Of a DNA stretch of 64,000 nucleotides, positions 7,844 through 16,757 are shown piece after piece. A model generated the notes under the pieces. That model was not told the DNA's origin. It saw only the letters and a list, made by a program, of their open reading frames with translations, and ran no database searches. Position 1 is the stretch's first letter. Every line of letters starts with the position of its first letter. The stretch is from Bacillota bacterium (GTDB lineage Bacteria; Bacillota; UBA4882; UBA8346): assembly GCA_023402395.1 (NCBI GenBank), contig JAEYGI010000043.1, forward strand, positions 1 to 64,000, written 5' to 3'. The position numbers and the translations under genes were made by a program.

Positions 7844-8983
7844 ATGAAAAGAACCGCGTTGCTGTTACTGGTCGTTTCCCTTTTGGCCTTGGCGTTTGCC
7901 GGTTGCGGTCCAGGCAATGAGTTGAAGATTGGAGTTTCGGCGCCGCTTACCGGAGATATCGCGGCACTTGGCGAATCCACCAAAAACGCCATTTTAATGG
8001 CGGAAGAGGAATTCAACGCCGATGGCGGTCTGACGCTTGACGGCAAGACCATGAAATTCAAATTCATCGTGGAAGATGATGAGAACAAGCCCGAATCCAC
8101 CGCCACCGTTTTCCAGAAACTGATCAATCAGGATAAAGTTTTGGCCATTATCGGTTCCCAATCCAGCAAATGTTCAAACGCCGGGGCTCCCATCGCCGAG
8201 GACGCCAAAGTCCCGCAAATCTCCCCCTGGTCGACCAATCCCAATGTTACCAAAGATCGCAGTTACGTTTTCCGGGCTTGCTTCATCGATCCGTTTCAGG
8301 GCAAAGTGGTCAGCCAGTTCGCCATGGAAAAGCTGCAGGCTAAGACCGCGGCGGTTCTTTACGATATCGCCAGTGATTACAATAAGGGAATCGCGGAAGT
8401 GTTTCGCGATGAGTTCACGAAAGCCGGAGGCAAGATCGTCGGCTTTGAGACGTATAATACCAAAGATACCGACTTTTCGGCGCAGTTGACCAAGATTAAG
8501 GGCAGCAACCCGGAAATTCTCTTCCTGCCGAACTATTTCAACGAAGTTCCGCTGCAGGTGCAACAAGCCCGCAAACTGGGCATCACCTCCAAGATCTTGG
8601 GCAGCGACAGTTGGGACAATACCGAATTGGTGAAACTTGGCGGTGACGTCATGAATGGAACCTACTTTACCAATCATTACGCGCCGGATATCGATAATCC
8701 GATCGCCAAAGAGTTCATCGAGAAATACCAAGCGAAATACAATAAGGTTCCCGATGCTGCGGCGGCGCTGACCTATGATGCGGCCAAGCTTCTCTATCAG
8801 GCGATTGAGAAGGCCGGGAAGGCCGATTCGCAAGCCATTCGCGACGCCATTGCCGCCACTCAGAAATTCGCCGGCGTAACCGGGGAGATTTCGTATGCCG
8901 GCGGAGGCGATCCGGTCAAAGGCGCTGTCATCATTAAGGTTGACAATGGTCAGTTCGTCTTCGACAGCGCGGTGAATCCTTGA
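7844..8983 (+). CDS. livJ: Branched-chain amino acid ABC transporter, substrate-binding lipoprotein
   Basis: A 379-residue extracytoplasmic binding protein that captures leucine/isoleucine/valine or a related small ligand for LivHMGF. The N-terminus is a lipoprotein signal ending in the lipobox LAFAGC, so it should be anchored to the membrane by the lipidated Cys. The mature protein begins with ELKIGVSAPLTGDIAALGES, the hallmark of type I periplasmic-binding folds of this family. Later motifs are INQDKVLAIIGSQSS and the C-terminal LTYDAAKLLYQAIEKAG. The ribosome site AAGGAGG lies 7 bases before the ATG. It heads livJ-H-M-G-F. A 180-base gap to livH could permit differential expression, as often seen for binding proteins. 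Ligand is not provable from sequence. Confidence 0.92.
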   Translation: MKRTALLLLVVSLLALAFAGCGPGNELKIGVSAPLTGDIAALGESTKNAILMAEEEFNADGGLTLDGKTMKFKFIVEDDENKPESTATVFQKLINQDKVLAIIGSQSSKCSNAGAPIAEDAKVPQISPWSTNPNVTKDRSYVFRACFIDPFQGKVVSQFAMEKLQAKTAAVLYDIASDYNKGIAEVFRDEFTKAGGKIVGFETYNTKDTDFSAQLTKIKGSNPEILFLPNYFNEVPLQVQQARKLGITSKILGSDSWDNTELVKLGGDVMNGTYFTNHYAPDIDNPIAKEFIEKYQAKYNKVPDAAAALTYDAAKLLYQAIEKAGKADSQAIRDAIAATQKFAGVTGEISYAGGGDPVKGAVIIKVDNGQFVFDSAVNP

Positions 8984-9164
8984 AAGTCATAAAGTTCTAA
9001 ATCGTCTCAAATGGCTTTCGACTTTTACTTTTCGACTTACCGACGAAACGGAAGCGGCGTTATTGGTGATTCGTTCAGGCGGAAATCCACCGGATCCAAT
9101 GATCGATAACGCTCTTCCTTTGTTTTGTTTAAATATCAATTAACCCCGAGGGGGGCGACGTACT

Positions 9165-10049
9165 TTGGAAACAATTATTCAACAGTTGTTCAACGCGGCT
9201 CAGTTGGGAGCGGTTTATGCACTGATCGCTCTTGGATATACCATGGTTTATGGAATTATCCGCTTGATCAATTTCGCGCACGGGGATATCTTTATGATCG
9301 GAGCCTTTATAGGGTTTCTGATCGCCGCCGGTTTAGGGTTTCCATTTTTCCTGACCCTGCCGCTGACGATGATCCTGACCGCCTTGGTGGGCGTGGCCAT
9401 TGAGCGCGTTGCCTACCGCAAACTCCGCAATGCCCATCGGATGTCGATGGTTATTACTGCGCTGGGAGTAGGAATCTTTTTGGAAAACTTCATCCGGCTG
9501 GTGGTCGGACCGCAAACCCGGCAACTTCCGGCTCAGCTACCCAACAAGGTCATTGCCTGGCTCGCGGAGTACCGGGTCATTGTTACCGAGGATAAGGGAT
9601 GGATTATCCTCATCTCGCTGTTCTTGATGGCGATTTTGTGGCTGTTCGTCAACCGAACGCTGATCGGGACCGCGATGCGGGCGGTGGCCGACAACCAAGA
9701 GGCCGTCCCGCTCATGGGGATCAATTTGAACTTGATCATCGTGGTGACCTTTGCGATCGGTTCGGCATTGGCCGCCGCCGGCGGAATTTTTTACGGACAA
9801 GCATACTCCATTGACCCATATATGGGAATCGACCTGGGTTGGAAGGCGTTTATCGCGGCGGTGGTCGGCGGGATCGGATCCATCGAGGGAGCGGTAATCG
9901 GGTCGTTTATGTTGGCCGGTGTCGAAATATTTTCCGTTGCGTATCTTTCATCCAATCTGAAAAACGGGATTGCCTTTGGTCTGCTGATCGTGCTTTTATT
10001 GATCCGGCCGAGCGGGTTCATGGGTAAACCGATGATAAAGAAGGTGTAA
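9165..10049 (+). CDS. livH: Branched-chain amino acid ABC transporter permease LivH
   Basis: A 294-residue integral membrane permease, one half of the translocation channel with LivM. Multiple hydrophobic helices are visible. The family-typical opening is QLFNAAQLGAVYALIALGYT and MVYGIIRLINFAHGDIFMIG. The coupling region AMRAVADNQEAVPLMGI fits the helix that contacts the ATPases. Start is TTG 9165 with GAGGGGGG upstream. Six bases separate its stop from livM, so they are co-transcribed. Confidence 0.93.
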   Translation: METIIQQLFNAAQLGAVYALIALGYTMVYGIIRLINFAHGDIFMIGAFIGFLIAAGLGFPFFLTLPLTMILTALVGVAIERVAYRKLRNAHRMSMVITALGVGIFLENFIRLVVGPQTRQLPAQLPNKVIAWLAEYRVIVTEDKGWIILISLFLMAILWLFVNRTLIGTAMRAVADNQEAVPLMGINLNLIIVVTFAIGSALAAAGGIFYGQAYSIDPYMGIDLGWKAFIAAVVGGIGSIEGAVIGSFMLAGVEIFSVAYLSSNLKNGIAFGLLIVLLLIRPSGFMGKPMIKKV

Positions 10050-10055
10050 CCCGGA

Positions 10056-11069
10056 ATGTCGATCAATCAACCAACGATTTCCCCGAAAATCGGTCCCCTT
10101 CCGTTACGCTTTTGGCCCATTGCCACGCTATACTTGTTGGTATCTTTGGTATTGCAGGGATTGGACTATTTCGGCTGGTTTAATCAATATTATTTACATG
10201 TGTTGATGGTGGTCGGAATGAATATCATTCTGGTCGCCAGTTTAAATCTGCTCAACGGTTACCTGGGGGAATTCGCCCTAGGGCATGCCGGTTTCATGGC
10301 GGTGGGGGCCTACAGCGCCGCCCTGGTTGCCAGCCACCTGCCCGGTCCGGGACTGATCAAGCTGATTGTGGCGCTGGCTGCCGCAGTGTTGGTGGCGGCT
10401 TTGATCGGATACCTGATCGGCCTGGTGACATTCAAGACCGTTGGCGACTATTTGGCCATTATCACGTTGGGTTTTAATATGATTATCGTCAATGTGATTC
10501 AAAACATCGATTACGTGGGCGGACCGCGCGGCTTCACCGGAATCCCCAAAAACGTCAACCTGCTGGTGGTCTCGGTCTGCGCGGTTTTAACCATTTTCCT
10601 GCTACGTAACTTAGTAAATTCCAGCTATGGCCGGCTCTGGGTCTCGATCCGGGAGAACACCATTGCCGCCGAGCTGATGGGAGTCGGCATCAATCGCGCC
10701 AAAAATCTCGCGTTTACCGTCGCCGCCGCGTTCGCGGGCTTGGCCGGCGGATTGCTCGCCCAATACCAGCAGTTCATCACCCCCAAAAGTTTTGATTATA
10801 TCAAAACCACTGAAATCCTGGTCATGCTGTATCTCGGAGGGATGGGCAGCCTGTCCGGTTCGATCCTTGGGGCAGTGGTCTATACGGTGATGATGGAAGT
10901 GCTCCGCAACATCCTGAGTATGATTGATCCCCGATTAGCGGAATGGCGGATGATCCTGAGCCCGCTGATTCTGATCGTAATCATGCTGACGCGCCAATAT
11001 GGATTGATGGGCAACCGGGAATGGCGCTGGCTGCGTCCGGAAGGGAAGGGGGTATCCCGGCCATCATGA
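10056..11069 (+). CDS. livM: Branched-chain amino acid ABC transporter permease LivM
   Basis: A 337-residue membrane permease partnering LivH. Typical stretches are NLLNGYLGEFALGHAGFMAV near the start and TVGDYLAIITLGFNMIIVNV. The cytoplasmic coupling segment is SIRENTIAAELMGVGINRAK. The ATG follows a weak AAGGTG site within the end of livH, suggesting translational coupling. Its stop overlaps the livG start (ATGA at 11066-11069). Confidence 0.93.
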   Translation: MSINQPTISPKIGPLPLRFWPIATLYLLVSLVLQGLDYFGWFNQYYLHVLMVVGMNIILVASLNLLNGYLGEFALGHAGFMAVGAYSAALVASHLPGPGLIKLIVALAAAVLVAALIGYLIGLVTFKTVGDYLAIITLGFNMIIVNVIQNIDYVGGPRGFTGIPKNVNLLVVSVCAVLTIFLLRNLVNSSYGRLWVSIRENTIAAELMGVGINRAKNLAFTVAAAFAGLAGGLLAQYQQFITPKSFDYIKTTEILVMLYLGGMGSLSGSILGAVVYTVMMEVLRNILSMIDPRLAEWRMILSPLILIVIMLTRQYGLMGNREWRWLRPEGKGVSRPS

Positions 11070-11842
11070 GCATCGTATTGAAAGTAGAGCAATTATACAA
11101 GGCATTCGGCGGGTTGGCGGCCGTCTCCAACTTCAATCTGGATCTCCGCCAAAAGCAGATTCAGGGCATTATCGGTCCCAACGGCGCCGGCAAGACCACG
11201 GTCTTTAATTTGATCACCGGAGTTTATCCTTCCGATCAAGGCCGGATTCGGCTGGAGCAGGCCGAGATTACCAAGAGGCCGGCGGATGTCATTTCCAGGG
11301 CAGGGATCGCCCGGACTTTTCAGAATATCCGGTTGTTCGGACAGATGACGGTGGTCGATAACATTAAAATGGCCTTTCATTGCCGGACCGGGTATTGTTT
11401 CTGGGAAGCGTTGGTCCGCTTGCCCCGGTTTCGCGCTTGTGAAGCGTCTATTGACCGTCAAAGCATGGAGTTCCTGGACCGATTCGGGCTGGCGGACCGC
11501 CGCAATGAACTGGCCCGCAATCTGCCTTACGGTGAGCAACGGCGGTTGGAGATCGCCAGGGCGCTGGCTACCAACCCTAAGATTCTGCTGCTGGACGAAC
11601 CGGCGGCTGGGATGAATCCGAAGGAAGTCGATGATCTGATCGGATTAATCCGTAAGGTCCACAACGATTTCGACCTGGCGATCTTATTGATTGAGCATCA
11701 AATGCCGGTGGTTATGGAGTTATGCGAATATATTCAGGTGATGGATTTCGGTCAAACCATCGCCGACGGCCACCCCGTGGCGGTCACCAACGATCCTCGG
11801 GTAATCCAGGCCTATCTTGGCGAGGAGGAAACGACGGCATGA
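11066..11842 (+). CDS. livG: Branched-chain amino acid ABC transporter ATPase LivG
   Basis: A 258-residue ATP-binding subunit powering uptake with LivF. Walker A is GPNGAGKTT, the signature region LPYGEQRRLEIARAL, and Walker B ILLLDEPAAGMNP with the H-loop IEHQM. ARTFQNIRLFGQMTV is typical of LivG rather than LivF. ATG 11066 overlaps the livM stop, giving tight coupling. The frame remains open upstream inside livM, but those extra residues do not match the family. Confidence 0.95.
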   Translation: MSIVLKVEQLYKAFGGLAAVSNFNLDLRQKQIQGIIGPNGAGKTTVFNLITGVYPSDQGRIRLEQAEITKRPADVISRAGIARTFQNIRLFGQMTVVDNIKMAFHCRTGYCFWEALVRLPRFRACEASIDRQSMEFLDRFGLADRRNELARNLPYGEQRRLEIARALATNPKILLLDEPAAGMNPKEVDDLIGLIRKVHNDFDLAILLIEHQMPVVMELCEYIQVMDFGQTIADGHPVAVTNDPRVIQAYLGEEETTA

Positions 11843-12564
11843 GCCTTTTGAACCTGGAACAATTGGTGGTTTCCTACGGCGCGATCAAAGCCTTGCATGG
11901 GATCGACCTGCGGATTGAACCCGGAGAGATTGTCTGCCTGTTAGGGGCCAACGGCGCCGGGAAATCGACCACGCTGCGGGCGATCTCCCGCCTGATTCCG
12001 GTCGTTAGCGGCAATATTTTATATGAGGGAGCCAGTTTGCTGAAAGTCGCCCCCCACGAGGTGGTGGCCAGAGGTATCGGGCATGTGCCGGAAGGGCGGG
12101 GGATCTTCGCCAGTCTGACCGTGCAGGAGAATCTGCGCCTGGCGACCTGGACCCTGAAGCAGAAACAGTCTATGAACGGTTTGTTTCAAGCGATTTTTGA
12201 CCTGTTTCCACGCTTGAAGGAACGGCAAAAACAATTGGCCGGGACGCTTTCCGGCGGTGAACAGCAGATGCTGGCGGTGGCTCGGGCCATGATGACCGAT
12301 TGTCGTTTGATGCTGCTCGATGAGCCTTCGATGGGTTTGTCGCCGATCCTGGTCAAGGAAGTGCTCCGGGCGATTCAGGAAATTAACCGGCGCGGCAAGA
12401 CCATTATGTTGGTTGAGCAAAATGCCAATATGGCCTTGAAAATCGCTCACCGCGGCTATGTCCTGGAGAACGGCAGGATTGTGCTGGAAGGACCTGCCGC
12501 GGAGTTGGCCCAGGATCCGCGGGTCAAGGAAGCGTATTTGGGCGGACAGAAGGAAATCGGCTAG
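11839..12564 (+). CDS. livF: Branched-chain amino acid ABC transporter ATPase LivF
   Basis: A 241-residue ATPase pairing with LivG. Walker A is GANGAGKSTT, followed by the LivF-typical GIGHVPEGRGIFASLTVQEN. The signature is LSGGEQQMLAVARAMM, and Walker B is LMLLDEPSMGLSP with VEQNA as H-loop region. ATG 11839 overlaps the livG stop by 4 bases. It is the last gene of the operon; a terminator follows within 15 bases. Confidence 0.95.
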   Translation: MSLLNLEQLVVSYGAIKALHGIDLRIEPGEIVCLLGANGAGKSTTLRAISRLIPVVSGNILYEGASLLKVAPHEVVARGIGHVPEGRGIFASLTVQENLRLATWTLKQKQSMNGLFQAIFDLFPRLKERQKQLAGTLSGGEQQMLAVARAMMTDCRLMLLDEPSMGLSPILVKEVLRAIQEINRRGKTIMLVEQNANMALKIAHRGYVLENGRIVLEGPAAELAQDPRVKEAYLGGQKEIG

Positions 12565-12574
12565 GGAAACCGGC

Positions 12575-12603
12575 AAGCCCGAAGGTTAATCCTTCGGGCT
12601 TTT
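12575..12603 (+). terminator. Rho-independent terminator of the liv operon
   Basis: Perfect 11-bp stem AAGCCCGAAGG / CCTTCGGGCTT with loop TTAAT, followed by T residues. It starts 10 bases after the livF stop. Confidence 0.95.
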
Positions 12604-13001
12604 AAATTTCCATCGTTTTGAGACGAAAGCTTATTTTTGTTTTTGTAAATCGAAGCCAACCGATCTCAGAGCCGATGTTTCCAAATTCCACAAAAAGTTG
12701 TAAGAAGTCCATATCTATCCACGGAATCGAAAGCACCCAAAACCAAACGAAAGTATTTTGTTGTCCAATCAAAAGCAAACGAAAGCAAACGAAAGCGAAC
12801 GAAAGCGAACGAAAGCGTTTTGTTGTCGAATCGAAAGTATTCGAAAGGAAAATGAGAAAATCGGCGTTAGCCAAGACAAGATCAGCACTCCAGGGATCAA
12901 TCACTCCGGGTAAATTTGATTCTAAGAAAGATCTTTATCTTCCCGGGAATTCGTAATAATATGGTTGTAGGTTTTTTATCATCTTCTGATTTGAGGTAAT
13001 C
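12604..13001. other. Intergenic stretch rich in CGAAAG words
   Basis: There is no gene. The stretch holds about nine CGAAAG hexamers, the tandem repeat described separately, and two near-copies of TTTTGTTGTCSAATC flanking it (about 12755-12770 and 12818-12832). An ORF across it (12618-12956) is built of the repeat and has no ribosome site. GAGGTAAT before 13002 is the ribosome site of the next gene. Confidence 0.6.
12771..12817 (+). repeat. 10-bp tandem repeat GAAAGCRAAC, about 4.7 copies
   Basis: Four full units (one with A for the first G) plus GAAAGCG follow head to tail. The 10-bp period is close to one helical turn. Related words occur singly on both sides. Confidence 0.9.
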
Positions 13002-14168
13002 ATGGCCAAAATTGAGTTAATCGCCACCGCGACCTTCGGCTTGGAGGCTTTGGTGGGCCGGGAGATCGAGGCGTTGGGACAGGACGAAGTCCGCGTGGAG
13101 AATTCACGGGTGGTTTTCCAGGCCGAAACGTCGGAGATCCCCCGTTGCAATCTCTGGCTCCGTTCCGCCGACCGGGTTTTGATCAAAGTGGGGGAGTTTC
13201 AGGCGCTCTCCTACGATGAATTGTTTGAAGGGACCAAGGCGCTGCCCTGGGATGAATGGCTGCCTGAGAACGCCTGTTTTCCGGTGAACGGAAAATCGGT
13301 CAAATCCAAACTTTTCAGCGTTCCGGACTGTCAATCCATTGTCAAGAAAGCGATTGTCGAAAAGTTGAAAAGCCGCTATCGCAAGAGCTGGTTTGAAGAG
13401 ACGGGGCCCAAGTATACCGTGGAAGTGGCTTTATTGCGGGATACGGCGACCTTGACCATTGACACCAGCGGAGCGGGGCTTCACAAACGCGGCTATCGTA
13501 AATTGTCGGCCCCGGCCCCGCTCAAGGAGACACTGGCCGCGGCGATGATCGCCTTGAGTTATTGGAATCCGGAACGGGTGCTGGTGGACCCGTTTTGCGG
13601 CTCGGGGACGATTCCGATCGAAGCGGCGCTGATCGGCCTGAATATCGCTCCCGGCTTGCAAAGGGAGTTCATCTCGGAGCAATGGCCGCAGCTTCCCGCC
13701 GAGGATTGGCGAAAAGCACGCCAGGAAGCCAATGACTTGATCCGGCGCGACCGTGGCCTAAAGATTGTCGGGACCGATATTGATGACGAGGTGCTCAGCC
13801 TGGCGCGCTATCACTGCAAACTGGCCGGATTGGAGGGGCGGATTCACTGGCAGCGGCTGGCCGTATCCGATTTGCGAAACAGTCATAAATACGGCTGTGT
13901 TATTTGCAATCCGCCGTACGGCGAGCGGCTGGGGGAGCGGCTGGAGGTTGAACGACTTTACCAAACGATGCGCCAGGTCTTTGACGCCTTGGACACCTGG
14001 TCGGTCTATATTTTGAGCGCTTTTCCCGATTTCGAAAGGGTTTACGGAAAACGGCCGGATCGCAAACGGAAACTGTACAATGGAAGGATTGAGTGTCAAT
14101 ACTATCAATATTACGGTCCAAGACCCCCTCGGCCCGAGTCCGGACCGGAAGCAGTCTCTGAAGAATGA
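13002..14168 (+). CDS. THUMP-domain class I RNA methyltransferase (RlmL/YpsC-like)
   Basis: A 388-residue SAM-dependent enzyme expected to N2-methylate a guanine in 23S rRNA, as RlmL does in E. coli; the Bacillus homologue is YpsC. Residues ~45-160 form a THUMP RNA-binding domain. The Rossmann methyltransferase follows, with LVDPFCGSGTIPIEAALI (SAM site), IVGTDIDDEVLSLAR (acidic ribose-binding loop) and VICNPPYGERLGE, whose NPPY motif marks N-methylation of exocyclic amines. Length fits the single-methyltransferase version, without the RlmK fusion of E. coli. GAGGTAATC precedes the ATG. It stands alone, between the liv operon and an IS element 58 bases downstream. The modified nucleotide is inferred from family. 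Confidence 0.88.
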   Translation: MAKIELIATATFGLEALVGREIEALGQDEVRVENSRVVFQAETSEIPRCNLWLRSADRVLIKVGEFQALSYDELFEGTKALPWDEWLPENACFPVNGKSVKSKLFSVPDCQSIVKKAIVEKLKSRYRKSWFEETGPKYTVEVALLRDTATLTIDTSGAGLHKRGYRKLSAPAPLKETLAAAMIALSYWNPERVLVDPFCGSGTIPIEAALIGLNIAPGLQREFISEQWPQLPAEDWRKARQEANDLIRRDRGLKIVGTDIDDEVLSLARYHCKLAGLEGRIHWQRLAVSDLRNSHKYGCVICNPPYGERLGERLEVERLYQTMRQVFDALDTWSVYILSAFPDFERVYGKRPDRKRKLYNGRIECQYYQYYGPRPPRPESGPEAVSEE

Positions 14169-14225
14169 CGCGGCTAATGGTTGCCGGATGGTGGCGATAG
14201 AGAGATATGGATATCTAACGATTAA

Positions 14226-14255
14226 AAAAACCCGGGAGGAACCGAGGCCACTGAA
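14226..14255 (+). repeat. Terminal inverted repeat, left copy
   Basis: It begins AAAAACCCGGG and ends CGAGGCCACTGAA. These outer 11 and inner 13 bases are identical to the reverse complement of 15944-15973; only the central 6 differ. Confidence 0.85.
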
Positions 14256-14297
14256 GAACTAATGGTTTTGGGGAGTAACGCCCAACGAGAAGGAAAC

Positions 14298-14342
14298 AAA
14301 AGACGACCCATGTTCCCCATTTGGGGATAGGGGTCGTCTTTT
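14298..14342. terminator. Bidirectional terminator inside the IS
   Basis: A 12-bp stem AAAAGACGACCC / GGGTCGTCTTTT with an inner CCCC/GGGG pair, flanked by A- and T-runs on both strands. It lies 31 bases past the transposase stop and may also shield the element from upstream transcription. Confidence 0.85.
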
Positions 14343-14372
14343 CGTATGTGGGAAAACGGAACAACTTGAGTT

Positions 14373-15855
14373 TTAGCTTATCATTTTCAATATTCTCTTT
14401 AGATTCACAGCAAAGATCGCCATCGCCCCCTGTAACTCCATGGCAACCAGGCCCGAAGAAGAAGCTACGCCATATCCATGCCGGTGTTTGAGTTCACTGT
14501 TCTTGGCTTCAATCTTGTAGCGCTCTTTCGCTTTTTCCTTGAAATGCTCACTTTCCTGGAACGCCATTTGTTCGGCGTGCTCGCCAGATTTAATACTTAC
14601 CGAGTACGTTTTGGTTTTTGCCCCTTCTTTGTAGCATCCTTCGTTGAAAGGGCATCGCTTGCAAAGCTCAATATCGAAATAGTAGGTATCCACTTGGTTT
14701 TTCCCAACGCCTTTTTTCCCTTGCCGTACTTTCCGGATGGCCAGGTGACCGGCCTTGCACACATACAGGCCCGCATCCTTATTGAATGGGAATTCGTCTT
14801 CTTTCTTTCGGCCCCCTTGCGTAATGAGCGGATTAAGTTTGGCAATGAGCTCAATGTCATGATCCTTGGTGTAGGTTAGGTTATCTTTTTCGGAGTAAGC
14901 CATATCCCCAATGACCGTTTGGACTTTCATGCCGGCTGCCTTGCTTTTTTCAATCAACTCTTGGAGTTGCTTGCCGTCGTTTTTTTCACCCGTCGTGACG
15001 ACGGCTGCCGTAATGATCCGTTCCTGTGTCATGGCAAGATGCGTTTTATATCCAAAAAATGAGGAATCCGCACTCTTATGGCCGACCTTTGCATCCGGGT
15101 CTTCCGAGATTCGCAATTGCTCAAGGTCATCGGTTATCGTTTCTTGGAGCAGATGGAGAGGTTCTTTTATTTTCGGAAGCTCACAAACGCCTCCTTCCGC
15201 TTCAATCACACCGATAAGTTTTTGGCAATAGGCAATTTCGTCGTGGAGTACACCGTTGGTGTTTTTCGTCGGGAACTTCGCTTTCAACGATTCGTCTGCC
15301 TTGTAGATGGCTTTTCTTAGGTTTCGGGAACGCTCCTGCAAGATGTCGATGGGGGATTTCTGATGATAACGGGCGTTGGTATGGGTTGCATCCACAATGA
15401 TCGATCTGCTTTTGATAATCCCCTTTTCGATGGCGATCTCAACGGTTTTGTGGATGAGCATATCGAGCAATTTCAGATCTTTTAATCGCAGCTTCCGGAA
15501 CTTTGTTAACGAACTTGGATCAATCACCGATTCTTCCGGCGCCATGTCGAGAAAACACTTACATGACATATCGTATTTGGAGCGCTCGACGATGTCAACG
15601 TCGGACAGTTCGAAAATCGCTTTCAGCAGCAAATATTTAAACATCCGAATCGGGTCAATCGCATTTCTGCCGTTATCCAGACAATAGCGCTCTTTCAATT
15701 CCTCATATACAAAGGAGAAATCAATAAGCTCGTTGATTTGACGCAGCATATTATCCTTGGAAATCACCAAGGTATACAGTTCGATTTAGGGACTGATAAC
15801 CATGGTTTGTTGGGGTTGAATCAATTTGTCGCTCCGCCGCTTTTGTTTCTTTCAT
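14373..15855 (-). pseudogene. IS1182-family transposase, start region broken by a frameshift and a stop
   Basis: The open part (from a TTG at 15770) gives 465 residues of DDE transposase. It reads INELIDFSFVYEELKERYC, IIVDATHTNARYHQKSP with the first catalytic Asp, VIGDMAYSEKDN, and ELKHRHGYGVASSSGL near the end. Upstream, translation in frame gives KQKRRSDKLIQPQQTMVISP, then TAA (15786-15788), then IELYTLVISKDN. That is normal family sequence interrupted at one codon. The ATG at 15853-15855 is out of frame by one extra A in its AAAG run; removing it restores ATG-KKQKRRS. Translation from TTG 15770 lacks an obvious ribosome site. Without it, the copy is non-autonomous. Confidence 0.85.
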
Positions 15856-15943
15856 TATATCAGGAAAAAGGTACAGCCTCCTCTCTTTTCTTCCGTGAGG
15901 GACTATACCTCTTTTCTGCTTTCTGCTTCATCATCGAGACTTT

Positions 15944-15973
15944 TTCAGTGGCCTCGAGGAACCCCGGGTTTTT
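15944..15973 (-). repeat. Terminal inverted repeat, right copy
   Basis: The reverse complement starts AAAAACCCGGGG and ends CGAGGCCACTGAA, pairing with 14226-14255. It marks the transposase-start side of the element. Confidence 0.85.
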
Positions 15974-16025
15974 CGTTGACGGTTTTTCCGCGCGCCGCCA
16001 CTTTCGATAGAAGTGCGGCCGTTCA

Positions 16026-16757
16026 TCATTTCATGTCATCGTCCGGCTGGTAGCTGAGGACCGTACCGTATTTATCGACAATGGTTTTCAAGCGGGGCAC
16101 GAAATCACCGAGAGTCGCCACTTTTTCGATGCTGGAGAGTTTCAGGAACTGGCCGAGCCAAAAGTCAAGTTCTTTAAAGACTTTTTCATGGCTGTCACGC
16201 TCTTCAATGAGTTGTTTCTCAAGGAACGCGATCTTATTCCGGTATTCGACAATCTCTTCTTTTAAGGTTAAGTTCTCCTTCATCAGCACCGACATACTCA
16301 AGGCATTGCCTTCCGATTTGAACAGATAAAGAATATTCTCAAGCCAAGTAGTGAATTTCTGATTGTGACTCTGAACGGCGTCGGTCAATTGCGAAACTTG
16401 GGCTTCCAACTGAAAGATCCGTTCATCGGCGCTGTTTAGGCTATCCTTGACTGGGGATTCTGGATTATCCGTTATTTTCATGGCTGATACGTTAATTTCA
16501 GTTTTGGGAGTCCCGCGGCCGGGGCCTTGATAAGATACGGAATTATCATTTGGCAAAATGGTCGCCAGTTTCATGCGTGATTTGTGTTCCAAGGGGTCGA
16601 TGTTCAACTCTTTGAGCAGCCGATAATAGCGCAAGTTGAGGGATGTGGCCGTCCGGCCGGTCTGCCGCGCGATTTGGCCGCGCCGCCCGGGATCCCACCA
16701 GTTATCAAGGAGAAATTGGTCTTCTTCTTCCGTGAACCGGCGCAAGGCTTTTCCCAT
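16026..16757 (-). CDS. RsfA/YlbO-like Myb/SANT-domain regulator
   Basis: A 243-residue putative DNA-binding protein. Residues 1-50 (RRFTEEEDQFLLDNW, then IARQTGRTATSLNLRYYRLL) form a Myb/SANT-like helix-turn-helix. This is the arrangement of RsfA-type regulators, which in Bacillus subtilis adjust sigmaF-dependent transcription in the forespore. Residues ~110-200 are a predicted coiled coil (DERIFQLEAQVSQLTDAVQS, LKEEIVEYRNKIAFLEKQLI), probably for oligomerisation. AAGGAGA lies 7 bases before the ATG. It is divergent from the biosynthetic locus across a roughly 300-base AT-rich region, so it could control that locus. That role is inference from position. Sporulation control of other genes is the alternative. 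Confidence 0.72.
   Translation of the reverse strand: MGKALRRFTEEEDQFLLDNWWDPGRRGQIARQTGRTATSLNLRYYRLLKELNIDPLEHKSRMKLATILPNDNSVSYQGPGRGTPKTEINVSAMKITDNPESPVKDSLNSADERIFQLEAQVSQLTDAVQSHNQKFTTWLENILYLFKSEGNALSMSVLMKENLTLKEEIVEYRNKIAFLEKQLIEERDSHEKVFKELDFWLGQFLKLSSIEKVATLGDFVPRLKTIVDKYGTVLSYQPDDDMK

Larger units (their letters stand above)
14226..15973 (-). mobile_element. IS1182-like insertion sequence with visible terminal inverted repeats
   Basis: A 1748-bp element bounded by 30-bp imperfect inverted repeats (24 of 30 positions match when aligned). It encodes one transposase on the minus strand, plus a terminator downstream of it. The size suits the IS1182 family. No target duplication could be recognised. 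It lies between the rRNA methyltransferase gene and the RsfA-like regulator and seems not to break either. Confidence 0.8.

Noticed and set aside
8174..8833. 219-residue minus-strand ORF inside livJ
   Set aside because: It is antisense to a clear binding-protein gene, has no ribosome site and no motif; its length follows from codon bias on the other strand.
12771..12817. CRISPR array
   Set aside because: The units are 10 bp, directly adjacent and without spacers. No cas genes are nearby.
12618..12956. 112-residue ORF over the CGAAAG repeat
   Set aside because: Its sequence is the translated repeat (KRKQTKANESERKR), with no ribosome site.
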